Position numbers and translations under genes: made by a program. From NCBI GenBank assembly GCA_026014705.1, contig JAOZHU010000035.1, positions 1 to 64,000 on the forward strand: a stretch of 64,000 nucleotides of DNA, written 5' to 3'. The DNA is from Candidatus Bathyarchaeota archaeon. Its GTDB lineage: Archaea > Thermoproteota > Bathyarchaeia > Bathyarchaeales > Bathycorpusculaceae. Positions 1 to 7,892 of the stretch are shown one piece after another; the first letter of the stretch is position 1, and every line of letters begins with the position of its first letter. The notes beneath the pieces are model-generated. The model made no database searches. It had not been told where the DNA came from and saw only the letters and a list, made by a program, of their open reading frames with translations.

Positions 1-95
1 GCCACGGTAACGGAAGACAACGCAGGCTTCGCTGCCGTAATGCATGACGCTGTCAGGAAAACGAGAACAAGCAGCAGAGCTACTTTTTTGCTCAT
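1..95 (-). CDS. Secreted or lipid-anchored protein, N-terminus only
   Basis: Only the first 31 codons are inside the window; the gene runs off its left edge. The peptide has a lysine-containing start (MSKK), a hydrophobic core over about residues 5-14, and the stretch TASC, which resembles a lipobox. Export, possibly with lipid anchoring at that cysteine, is therefore likely. A GGAG ribosome-binding site precedes the ATG by about 8 nt. A copy of a 100-bp repeat that includes a TATA region (237-336) points at this gene and probably supplies its promoter. The body of the protein is not visible, so no family can be named. Confidence 0.6.
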   Translation of the reverse strand, partial: MSKKVALLLVLVFLTASCITAAKPALSSVTV

Positions 96-236
96 GCTTA
101 TCTCCATCTGCACTGTGCAGTTTCTGCTGTAAAAGCGTTTTTGTCAAGGTTTCTTGACTAAACAGGCATTTTTTAAGTCAAATTTTCTTGAGTGACTCCT
201 ATTCAGAGCGGAAGAAGGAAACTGCAGTGCTCACCA

Positions 237-336
237 TATTTGAAGCCTATTAGTGGTTCTATGCAGAAACCAGCAGAGGGTCTATCCCGAGCAACGCCTC
301 CAACGCTATATAAACTATTTAAAAGGAGGCTATAGA
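237..336 (-). repeat. 100-bp dispersed element, copy A
   Basis: Read on the minus strand, this block matches 14413-14512 almost base for base. It starts at TCTATAGCC, runs through a double TATA region (TTTTAAATAGTTTATATAG), then GCTCGGGATRGACCCTCT, and ends at CAAATA. A third, promoter-less copy is at 33011-33076. Copies A and B both lie 100-150 nt upstream of a gene for an exported or membrane protein. The element could be a conserved promoter plus leader RNA, a small RNA gene or a miniature mobile element; the sequence alone does not decide. Confidence 0.75.
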
Positions 337-396
337 CAAAAAATCGCACAAAAGAACACGCTGCATTCTTCCTAAACATGCATTTTACGCCAGCAA

Positions 397-1176
397 TTAG
401 ATTTCGAACTTGTCTATGATTTTTCTCTCTTTTTCGCCCGTTATCTCCGCCACCACATGAATATACTCCTGTAAACCTGAACTCAGAATTCGAGGTTTCA
501 GTAATTCATCTATCTGAAAAACACCCGCCGAATTGGACATCCTAATCTTAATAGTAATCGGCTTCTCATCATCCTCCAAAATCTCAATTTTTTCAATAGA
601 CAAAGCCGAAACAGCATGAATATCAATCTTCCCAGCCTTGAAAGGAATCCTAGCCCTCCCAGCCTCCATATCCAACGCATCAGCAATGCTGACAATGCCT
701 GCCTCAACCGTCAAAGGCTTATTCGGCTGCTCATGCGCCACAATAACATGCAACACTTCCGAACACATCACCGCAAGCTCCTCCTCTGAGTAAACCGAAT
801 CCAAGCACCTTTCAATAAACTCAAGAGCTAACAGCACACTGTATTTCTCATGGTCATTTCTCGTGACAACCATGCCCAAATCATGAAAAATCGAGCCAAG
901 AACCACCACAACCTCCGCATCCTCAACGCTCAAGCCATAATCCTTCACCACACTCGGCGTAACTTGCTTCTCTGCAAGAATACGCAGCAACCTCAAAGCC
1001 AAATTAGCAACGATTTTAACATGCGTAGGACCATGATCCGTGTACCCCATACGATCAATAGCCATTACATTTGCACATTTCCAATAACCATGCAACTTAA
1101 CATCAGCCTTAACCCTTTCCATAACACGCTTCAGCTTAACGTTACCCCGAAAAGGTATGTTAAAAACAAACGCCAT
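397..1176 (-). CDS. HD-domain metal-dependent phosphohydrolase
   Basis: This 259-residue protein carries the ordered HD-superfamily metal ligands: a histidine in DHGPTH (about 48-52), the HD pair in FHDLGM (98-99), a further histidine near 109 and 148, and the aspartate in IADALD (167). HD proteins hydrolyse phosphate esters of nucleotides or related compounds in the cytoplasm using one or two divalent metals. The last 90 residues are a mixed alpha/beta region rich in charge that I do not recognise. The start is the ATG at 1176; a TATA-like AAGCTTTAAATT lies near 1224-1235. The substrate cannot be told from the sequence. Confidence 0.8.
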   Translation of the reverse strand: MAFVFNIPFRGNVKLKRVMERVKADVKLHGYWKCANVMAIDRMGYTDHGPTHVKIVANLALRLLRILAEKQVTPSVVKDYGLSVEDAEVVVVLGSIFHDLGMVVTRNDHEKYSVLLALEFIERCLDSVYSEEELAVMCSEVLHVIVAHEQPNKPLTVEAGIVSIADALDMEAGRARIPFKAGKIDIHAVSALSIEKIEILEDDEKPITIKIRMSNSAGVFQIDELLKPRILSSGLQEYIHVVAEITGEKERKIIDKFEI

Positions 1177-1508
1177 TCGCCAACCAACTCCAACAAGAAC
1201 TAATCATGCCGCCATGGAAATTTAAAGCTTAACCATTCACTCGCCCTCCGCGCTCACCAAGAACACAATGACACAGCACACAATAGATCCACACGGCAAA
1301 AAAACCACGAACAACACGGTGTAAAACCAACTCAAACGTAAAATGCACCCTGCAATCGACAGAGCAGCATTGGAAAACTTGAACACGCCCATAAGTCTCA
1401 TCATGAACCTAAAAACGTCGGCAAGTTTACAGGTCTTCTTTCATAAAACTTTTATATGTGAGGGGTTGTGCATATGTGAATGTAACGACTCAAAGGAAAC
1501 ACGGTGCC
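1177..1508. other. Intergenic region between HD gene and Sm-like gene
   Basis: About 330 bases without a convincing gene. It holds the divergent promoters of the two flanking genes: a TATA-like box on the minus strand near 1224-1235 and one on the plus strand at 1449-1457. Short open frames here (for example 1343-1525) have no recognisable composition or start signal. Confidence 0.6.
1449..1457 (+). promoter_or_regulatory. TATA box of the Sm-like gene
   Basis: CTTTTATAT preceded by an AAAA stretch. A transcript would begin near 1480, which lies downstream of the ATG at 1458 and therefore argues for the ATG pair at 1509/1512 as the translation start. Confidence 0.6.
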
Positions 1509-1751
1509 ATGATGGAACCAAGTAAAAAACCCCTAAACGTCCTCATAAAACAACTCCACGGAAACATCGAAGTCGTCCTCAAAAACGGCTGCGAATACAA
1601 AGGAACCATGATAAAATGCGACGGCCACATGAACATCCTCCTCGAAGGCGCAACAGAATGCAAAGACGAGCAGCTGCTCACAAACTACGGCAACGTACTG
1701 CTACGTGGAAACAACATCCTCTACATAGTACTAAACCACACCAAACACTAA
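1509..1751 (+). CDS. Sm-like archaeal RNA-binding protein (SmAP)
   Basis: An 80-residue protein that matches the Sm fold from end to end. Sm1 covers about residues 9-45 (LIKQLHGNIEVVLKNGCEYKGTM, with the MNILLEG hallmark), and Sm2 covers 57-72 (GNVLLRGNNILYIVL). Sm-like proteins form six- or seven-membered rings that bind U-rich RNA. The open frame extends to 1458, but the TATA box at 1449-1457 places the transcript start beyond that codon, so the ATG at 1509 or 1512 is preferred. Its stop codon interlocks with that of the convergent rio2 gene (1748-1751). The call is firm; the start is moderately firm. Confidence 0.92.
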   Translation: MMEPSKKPLNVLIKQLHGNIEVVLKNGCEYKGTMIKCDGHMNILLEGATECKDEQLLTNYGNVLLRGNNILYIVLNHTKH

Positions 1752-2647
1752 AACGCCAACGCCACACATTTTCCAGCAACATACGCATGAACTTCGTCAC
1801 TGTTAACCTTCAACCCATACCTGCGACCAAAAAAACTCAGCAAATTCTCAACATCACGCCTCAACAGTTCCTGCGCGTTAGGATGATCCGCAACAACATA
1901 TTGAGGCCAATCAATAATCAAAACATGCATATCTTGATTTAGAATAACATTATACTCGCTGAGGTCAGCGTGAACAACACGCGCCTCCACGTAAGCTCTC
2001 TTCACGTTGCCCAAAATTTCCCTCAAAACTTTCGCCGGATCTGGCAGCTCCCGCCACCTCGCCAACTCGGCACCCTCAATCATCCCCATTGCGATAGCAT
2101 GACGGTTTTGGCTCAGCGGTTCTGGCACAGCGACACAATGCGCATAAACAAGCTTCATAGCGTGAAACTCTTTTTCAGCCGCGAGCCGAGATTGGAAAAG
2201 CCAGCTTGCACGCTCCGCAGCATAGCCACGCTTGCGTCGTGTCTGCCTAAAACTTATCCTGCCCAGCCTATGAAATTTCACAGCTATCCGCGTTCCCATC
2301 GGTGTTAACGCATCATAAACATCAGCTTCTTTACCCACACCAAGAATCTGCCCAAACGCGTCTATGAGCCCTGCTTTGACGAAGGCATTTATGGATAAAC
2401 AATCGTAGCCCGCATAATTCAGCGTGTAACCCACATACGCACCGTGCATGCTGTAGACTAACCCTAGCTTGTTAAGTCTATCAAGCGTGAACACTACCCG
2501 ATCCATAGGCAACTTGGCGTACTTAGCTATCTGCTCCTTCGGCACAAACGCGCGTTTACCCATAGCAGCCTCAATAATATGCAGTATCCTGAGGTCATCA
2601 GTCCCGAGTTTCCGAAACACCTCAACCGCAACATCAGCAGACGACAT
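1748..2647 (-). CDS. rio2: RIO-type serine/threonine kinase Rio2
   Basis: The 299-residue protein begins with a winged helix (about 1-85), which is the mark of Rio2 among RIO kinases. The atypical kinase domain follows, with a glycine-poor loop in GVGKEADVY (103-111), the ATP-contacting lysine in AVKFH (124), the catalytic HADLSEYN loop (D228) and the metal-binding IIDWPQ (D246). Rio2 is an ATPase/kinase that acts on the late 40S (archaeal 30S) ribosomal precursor. The neighbourhood fits: an Sm-like protein converges on it, and fibrillarin/Nop5 lie 2 kb away. The length is typical for archaeal Rio2. Confidence 0.95.
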   Translation of the reverse strand: MSSADVAVEVFRKLGTDDLRILHIIEAAMGKRAFVPKEQIAKYAKLPMDRVVFTLDRLNKLGLVYSMHGAYVGYTLNYAGYDCLSINAFVKAGLIDAFGQILGVGKEADVYDALTPMGTRIAVKFHRLGRISFRQTRRKRGYAAERASWLFQSRLAAEKEFHAMKLVYAHCVAVPEPLSQNRHAIAMGMIEGAELARWRELPDPAKVLREILGNVKRAYVEARVVHADLSEYNVILNQDMHVLIIDWPQYVVADHPNAQELLRRDVENLLSFFGRRYGLKVNSDEVHAYVAGKCVALAF

Positions 2648-2765
2648 ACACCTGACAAATGAGCCACATACCTAATAAGAATAGAGCATGCTCACTCGTG
2701 CGCAAGCGGTTTCATAAAAGGAAAAAAGGAGTGCACTTGGTCTAAAGCCAGCAATTACAGGCTGC

Positions 2766-3119
2766 TCATTTCTGCTGCTTTTCCCATTCAAGAGCAGTTT
2801 TCTTAATTATCGCTTCAATATTCTGCGGCTGAGACAAATCAGCAATCACATTATCCAGTTCGTATTTCACAAGCGAATTTATCTCCATGGGTTTCAGCGG
2901 GAAATTTTTACCAGTCTGATACAACCGCAACGCTCGCAAACCACACTTAACCATCACATCATTCAGTTCCATCCGCAGACTCTCCAACTCACTCTTGCTC
3001 TTGCTCATCGCCTCATCAAAACTCTTTTTCTCACAAGTCAATTCCTTCAACTCACCTGCAAAGCCTTTCAGAATAAACGCATACCGCTCGTTATAGCCTT
3101 TTCCATAACCCACCTCCAA
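2766..3119 (-). CDS. Small coiled-coil protein of unknown function
   Basis: A 117-residue acidic/basic helical protein. Residues about 22-58 are rich in Glu, Lys, Ser and Leu with heptad-like spacing (AGELKELTCEKKSFDEAM), suggesting a coiled coil. The C-terminal half (70-110) is helical, with a QPQNIEAIIKKTALEWE stretch. There is no signal peptide or zinc site. It stands alone between rio2 (same strand) and the AIM24-type gene (opposite strand). Coding composition matches its neighbours and the frame is clean, so I regard it as a real gene. I do not recognise the family. Confidence 0.6.
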   Translation of the reverse strand: MEVGYGKGYNERYAFILKGFAGELKELTCEKKSFDEAMSKSKSELESLRMELNDVMVKCGLRALRLYQTGKNFPLKPMEINSLVKYELDNVIADLSQPQNIEAIIKKTALEWEKQQK

Positions 3120-3169
3120 ATCAACATTTATCTCCTACCACACAATAAAACATCACAGGCGAAAACACA

Positions 3170-3865
3170 ATGAAATACGAAATAAAATACAAACCCTCCT
3201 ACGCAATGCTAGTCGTCAACTTAGAACAAGGTGAAACCATAACAGCCGAATCAGGCGCCATGACCTACATGACACCCAACATAGAGGCGCGCACACGAAA
3301 ACGAGAAAAAAGCATCCTCGGCAGCCTAGGCCTAAGCATAATAGGCGGACAATCCTTCTGGGTAAACGACTATACTGCAACAGCTGGACCAGGCGAAGCC
3401 GCATTCGTTTCCGCACCGGTAGGCGACATCACAACACTGGAAGTCAAACCGAGCCAAGGCTACATCATACAAAAATCAGCCTACATCGCATCCACAAACA
3501 CCGTGGACTTAGACGTGAAATGGGAAGGCTTCACCAAAGGTCTATTCGGACAAGGACTATTCATGCTCAAAGCAAAAGGCAGCGGACTACTCTTCATAAA
3601 CACTTTCGGAGCAATAGACACGCACACGCTGCAACCGGGGCAAACAATGATTGTAGACAACTTCCACCTTGTAGGCTTCAGCGACACATGCAGTTACAAA
3701 GTCACCAAATTCGGTGGTCTAAAAGAAACATTGCTCGGCGGCGAAGGCTTAGTCACGCAGATAACTGGACCCGGCGAAATCTACATACAAACCAAAAACC
3801 TAAAAGAATTCGTGGAATGGCTCTGGACGCTGCTGGAACCCCGCGTACGCTCCAGAGCACGCTAA
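3170..3865 (+). CDS. AIM24/TIGR00266-family protein
   Basis: A 231-residue all-beta protein. Features typical of the AIM24 family are the opening YEIKYKPSYAMLVVNL, the GETITAESGAMTYM turn (about 22-36), the ...GGQSFWVNDYTA segment and the late GDS/GPGEIYIQTKNL repeat. The family is widespread in bacteria and archaea, forms a pseudo-symmetric beta sandwich, and has no defined biochemical role; in yeast the homologue is mitochondrial. No signal peptide is seen, so it is presumably cytoplasmic or peripheral to the membrane. It is divergent from the small coiled-coil gene, and a T-rich run follows its stop codon (3878-3890). Confidence 0.85.
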   Translation: MKYEIKYKPSYAMLVVNLEQGETITAESGAMTYMTPNIEARTRKREKSILGSLGLSIIGGQSFWVNDYTATAGPGEAAFVSAPVGDITTLEVKPSQGYIIQKSAYIASTNTVDLDVKWEGFTKGLFGQGLFMLKAKGSGLLFINTFGAIDTHTLQPGQTMIVDNFHLVGFSDTCSYKVTKFGGLKETLLGGEGLVTQITGPGEIYIQTKNLKEFVEWLWTLLEPRVRSRAR

Positions 3866-3922
3866 AAGTATAAACTTGCCTTTTTTCTATTTCTTCAAAA
3901 CTCAGCCAAAGCAAGCATCACA

Positions 3923-4618
3923 CTATCTTTGCGCCGTAATCATTGCGTGCGCCTTATCATAAGGCTCTAAACGCACGGTTTCTCTTACGTTAAAGCCTCT
4001 CTTCCTTAAGACACGGGCTTCCTGCTGGTAAACCTCCTCAGGCGCCTTCGTCACGTCGATGCTTTGCGATTTCACCGCAAGCATAACCCAGCCATGCGAT
4101 TTCAAGAACACATCAGCGTTATCCGCTAAGACTTTAGCTTGCTCAGGCTGCGCAATGTCACAGTAAATGCAGTCTACTTTGCCACTGATGAACAACGCGT
4201 ATTTTTCAGGAAACCGCGCATCCTCCAAAAACGGCGACATATTCACTCTGTAAGCGCAAACATTATCCACCAAGTCCCGCAGCGACCGCGAAGCAAACTC
4301 CACACAGTAAACGTGACCTTCCTCGCCCACCATGTCGGAAATGTGGCTCGGCGTAGTCCCCGACGCAGCGCCCAAATAGAGCACGCGACTTCCAAGCGTA
4401 ATCGGCACGGTTTGCAAGCCCTTGAGGATAGCCGCTGCCAGCTTGCTTCTGAATGCGTCCCAAACACGGTACTCCACGCCTTTAAAACGGACAAGTCGCT
4501 CACCGTAAACGGTTCTGCCCACTGCCAAATTGCGAGTGGCTAACCGTTGCGTGCCATCTTCAAGTTTAACTTGATATATTTCAGCAAATTTTGGGTGAGG
4601 CTTAATCTTTATATGCAC
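3923..4618 (-). CDS. flpA: Fibrillarin-like rRNA/tRNA 2'-O-methyltransferase
   Basis: The 231-residue protein begins VHIKIKPHPKF, the canonical archaeal fibrillarin N-terminus. It carries the SAM-binding motif YLGAASGTTPSHISD, the acidic VYCVEFA strand, YCDIAQP, and the catalytic lysine in MLAVKSQS. It is the methyltransferase of the C/D-box guide RNP and works with Nop5 and L7Ae on rRNA and tRNA. The frame continues far upstream inside nop5, but a GTG at 4618 follows GCGGAG at a proper distance and gives the normal family length, so that start is chosen. It overlaps the end of nop5 by 17 bases, implying translational coupling. Confidence 0.95.
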   Translation of the reverse strand: MHIKIKPHPKFAEIYQVKLEDGTQRLATRNLAVGRTVYGERLVRFKGVEYRVWDAFRSKLAAAILKGLQTVPITLGSRVLYLGAASGTTPSHISDMVGEEGHVYCVEFASRSLRDLVDNVCAYRVNMSPFLEDARFPEKYALFISGKVDCIYCDIAQPEQAKVLADNADVFLKSHGWVMLAVKSQSIDVTKAPEEVYQQEARVLRKRGFNVRETVRLEPYDKAHAMITAQR

Positions 4619-5918
4619 GTCGGTCTTTTCTCCGCTTGTTACCCCTGTTACCTCGCCTGTCGCGCCTATCCCGCCCGCCGTATCGTTCTTGCCGCCACTG
4701 CTGCTCACGCCGCTCTTCCCGTCGCTCACGCTGCTCGAACCGCGGCTTTTTCTCCTGAACAGGCGGAGGCTCCTTGTACTTTTCATGAATCTCCTCCAAC
4801 CGCTTCTCCAAATCCGCCTTCAAAGCGTCACCCACGTACCTGCCACCGCCAAACGCGTCGGTTCGCACTGCGATGGCAAGTTTCCCAGCCAAAGCCCGCG
4901 CAATTTTGCCACGTTGCCATCGTTTAGCATCATGCAATAACATGTGCTGAAAAATCAAGCCATGCTTAGGCGGGCGCGCGCCCGTTTTCAATGAGCGGAA
5001 CAACGCCTTCTCCGCGCCCAACACCTGAATCGTGCTCGCAGGACGCAAGGCTAGATTCTGCAAGCCGCCTGCCACGGCAATTAAACGCGCGCCGAGAAGC
5101 GAACCCACTAGCGCCTGCGTGTTGGGTGCTACTTCGTGCATGGTTTTATCCAAGTAACTTTCCATGCCTTGCCGCAGCTCATACAGCTCCAATACGTCTC
5201 TGCTTAAGGCTTGGATTTGCGCTAAATCTGTTTCAGTTACGTCAGCGCCCATTGACGATGCGGCGACATCGGCAATCGTTTCCGCTTTAGCCTTGGGCAC
5301 ATCCATTTTTTCAAGAGCTTCGAACACGAAATTGCTTTTATCGCCCAGATTAACAACTAGACGCGCGTAAGTCTCATGTTTTTCAATTAGGCGGTCAAGC
5401 TCCGGGAAGTGAACACCATACCATTCGCGCAAGCGCCCCATGAACAAGTTCACGGTGCGGTCTAAATCATCCAATGTCTGAATTGCCTGAGCCACTATCA
5501 AGTCCCGTTTCTCAATGGCGCCTTTAACACGCAGTTTAGCAAGCTCCATACTCACATTGCGCGTCCAAACACTCAGTTCCTTTGCGTCTTTAACGAAGCC
5601 CGCTTCCACCGCAACGCTTTCCATGCGGGCATGCGCAGCCTCCGCATCGGCAGGCGCGGCAACCTCCACCGCAATGCCTGTCTTCTTCTGCACCGCGGCT
5701 GCAAGGCTGGTGCTCTCGAAGGCAAAGACATCGTAACCTTTGTCCTTAAGCTCATCGATTATAGAAGCAAGCTCAGTTGAAACCTTCCCAGCTTCAAGCT
5801 TAGCTAAAGTTTTCGCTGCTGCTTGCGGCTTCTTCGCGAATAAAGTTTGGGCAGCAAGTTTTCCTTCTTCAGTAAATGCCGCGAAACCGAAGGGAAACTG
5901 AATTATTATGGCTTTCAT
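4602..5918 (-). CDS. nop5: C/D-box RNP core protein Nop5 (Nop56/58)
   Basis: A protein of 438 residues starting MKAIIIQFPFGF. An N-terminal fibrillarin-binding domain (about 1-110) precedes the coiled-coil arm (110-240). The Nop domain has the signature ALVGSLLGARLIAVAGGLQ and GLIFQHMLLHDAKRWQRGKIAR. The last 60 residues are an Arg/Lys/Gln-rich low-complexity tail (REERREQQWRQERYGGRDRR), probably disordered and RNA-binding. Nop5 bridges guide RNA, L7Ae and fibrillarin. The upstream TTG at 5939 is rejected because GGAG sits 9 nt before the ATG at 5918. It is co-transcribed with flpA. Confidence 0.95.
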   Translation of the reverse strand: MKAIIIQFPFGFAAFTEEGKLAAQTLFAKKPQAAAKTLAKLEAGKVSTELASIIDELKDKGYDVFAFESTSLAAAVQKKTGIAVEVAAPADAEAAHARMESVAVEAGFVKDAKELSVWTRNVSMELAKLRVKGAIEKRDLIVAQAIQTLDDLDRTVNLFMGRLREWYGVHFPELDRLIEKHETYARLVVNLGDKSNFVFEALEKMDVPKAKAETIADVAASSMGADVTETDLAQIQALSRDVLELYELRQGMESYLDKTMHEVAPNTQALVGSLLGARLIAVAGGLQNLALRPASTIQVLGAEKALFRSLKTGARPPKHGLIFQHMLLHDAKRWQRGKIARALAGKLAIAVRTDAFGGGRYVGDALKADLEKRLEEIHEKYKEPPPVQEKKPRFEQRERREERREQQWRQERYGGRDRRDRRGNRGNKRRKDRRAYKD

Positions 5919-6090
5919 TATCCTGTGCTCCGTTAACAAGCCTAACTATTGCATACTAACTGTATTAATAAATAGTTGTTGATTGAGGATGAAAAACAGC
6001 TGAGCACCCTATAATGCCTAAGGAGGTTCAGTGTCTTTTTGGCTAGCTATCCTTTGAATAATTTGAAATTTTCTCTTTGGGCGTTATAGA

Positions 6091-7752
6091 ATGGTTTATA
6101 TTTTTTGTGTGCATTATAGAATTAGTTATCTGCTTTTTGGGACGCTACGAACTTTGAACTACTCAAGTTCAACACCGCGTTTCGCTCAACTGAAAACACT
6201 GCTCAACGAGTGGCGATTGGCTTTTCTATTGTTTGCATCAGCCTACGCAGCAATTCTCCTGCTTCACATTGCAGATGCGCCTCTGCAATGGGACGAAATC
6301 GTTCACCTTAACGATGGCTTGTTCCTGTTACGCGGAAACTACTCTGAAATGAACTCTTTCTATCCGCCGCTATTTGATGTAGCAACCGCCGTTTTCTTCA
6401 AACTCTTCGGCGTGAGCGTGCTTTCAGGCAGACTCGTTTCCATGTCGTTTTCTCTTCTTTCCCTCTGTGCGGTGTTTGAGCTTGCTTACCGCTTGTACAA
6501 TGGACAAACTGCGTTGCTTGCAAGTGTGCTTCTGGGTATAATGCCCGGCTATCTGTGGATTTCCCGCATGACCATGACTGAAACAATGCTGCTTTTCTTC
6601 TTCGTGGCATCTCTTTTCTTTTTCTTCAAATGGCTGCGTAGCCAACAGCGCAAGGTGCTAGTCATAAGCGGTTTGGCGCTAGGATTGGGTTTCCTGACCA
6701 AATATCCTGCGCTCATCGCCACAGCCATAATGACTGCGAGTATACCTCTTTTGGATAAATTCCGCATCAGACCCCTGTTCGCCAAGTTCACAATCCTGCT
6801 GGTAACTGTTTTGGTCGTGGCTACACCGTGGATTGTCATTTCGTATCAAATCTACGCCTCAAAAATGTTGGATGAATGGCTGTATGCGCTGCAAGTAGGC
6901 AACCCTGAAAAAGCACTATACAGCACGCGTTTTCCGTTGCCCATATTTTACCTGATCGAAATGACTTGGCCTTACAATGACACTCACCCAATTTCGTTTC
7001 TGTTTTACATCATAAGCATGCTCGGTCTAGGATTATTTGCGTGGCGCAGAAAGAGCGAGGACAAATTTCTAATAGTCTGGTTTACAGTGGTTTACATTTT
7101 CTTTTCCCTCGTAAGCAACAAACACTGGCGATACGTGATGCCCCTCTTTCCAGTTTTGGCAGTTTCAGCCTCAGCGCTCATCGTTTTCCTCTATAACCGA
7201 CTCTGGAAAATCGATAAAAACTCACATAACGCAAACAAAAAACGCGCCATTAAAGCGGCAGGAGTCTTGTTCACTGTACTTCTAATAATCAGCACATATT
7301 ACAGCGCTAGTGATGCCTATGAGTGGGTTGCCCGCGACCAAGTTAAAATCGACATCGAATCGGCGACGAACTATGCCGCCAACCGACTCAGCCAGAACGA
7401 GTCAATAATGCTGCTTTGTCCATTTAATCTTTTCAGTTCCGACATGGTACGGTTTTACTTGTGGGTTAACGGCGCCAAACAGAACCACGTTTACCAGTAT
7501 CCGCAACTGCCCGTTGACACGTACACGCCTAGCTTTAACATTACCGAGTTAATTTGCTTGTGCAAGCAACATCACGTGAAATACGTGTTTACCTACGAGT
7601 TCGGCGGTACGGTACCCTACTTCAACACGTCGCTTAACCTGCAGGCAATTTACATACTGCTGTACGAGTCAGGCAATTTCACGCATATATCCGACGAAGC
7701 TACTTTCGGGTCGAATCCACGCCGAATCTTCGTTTTGACCTTCTTGGGCTAA
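6091..7752 (+). CDS. Membrane glycosyltransferase, PMT/ArnT-like (GT39-type)
   Basis: About 550 residues with roughly ten membrane segments, the first near residues 45-60. The first extracytoplasmic loop has the acidic motif PLQWDEIVHLNDG (about 65-77), which matches the catalytic DE region of dolichyl-phosphate-mannose-type transferases. Further segments include LLGIMPGYLWISRMTMTE and GFLTKYPALIATAIM. Enzymes of this type move a sugar from a polyprenyl-phosphate donor to protein or lipid outside the membrane; donor and acceptor here are unknown. A TATA-like GGTTTATATTTT overlaps the assumed start, so a downstream TTG (6154 or 6217) may be the true start. The function is inferred from family features. 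Confidence 0.78.
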   Translation: MVYIFCVHYRISYLLFGTLRTLNYSSSTPRFAQLKTLLNEWRLAFLLFASAYAAILLLHIADAPLQWDEIVHLNDGLFLLRGNYSEMNSFYPPLFDVATAVFFKLFGVSVLSGRLVSMSFSLLSLCAVFELAYRLYNGQTALLASVLLGIMPGYLWISRMTMTETMLLFFFVASLFFFFKWLRSQQRKVLVISGLALGLGFLTKYPALIATAIMTASIPLLDKFRIRPLFAKFTILLVTVLVVATPWIVISYQIYASKMLDEWLYALQVGNPEKALYSTRFPLPIFYLIEMTWPYNDTHPISFLFYIISMLGLGLFAWRRKSEDKFLIVWFTVVYIFFSLVSNKHWRYVMPLFPVLAVSASALIVFLYNRLWKIDKNSHNANKKRAIKAAGVLFTVLLIISTYYSASDAYEWVARDQVKIDIESATNYAANRLSQNESIMLLCPFNLFSSDMVRFYLWVNGAKQNHVYQYPQLPVDTYTPSFNITELICLCKQHHVKYVFTYEFGGTVPYFNTSLNLQAIYILLYESGNFTHISDEATFGSNPRRIFVLTFLG

Positions 7753-7892
7753 CGAGACACATTCACATTAGCACTTGAATTGGCAAATGCACGTTAATCA
7801 TGCAGCTGTGGCGATAAACTCGGCGTTTGGCTAAGGTTTAAACTCTGGTTCTCAGAATTATACGTGGTTAACCTGAGGGGGCGAAAAACTGC

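Noticed and set aside
4991-5736. Plus-strand frames across nop5
   Set aside because: They are shadows of the minus-strand nop5 gene, which has clear family motifs.
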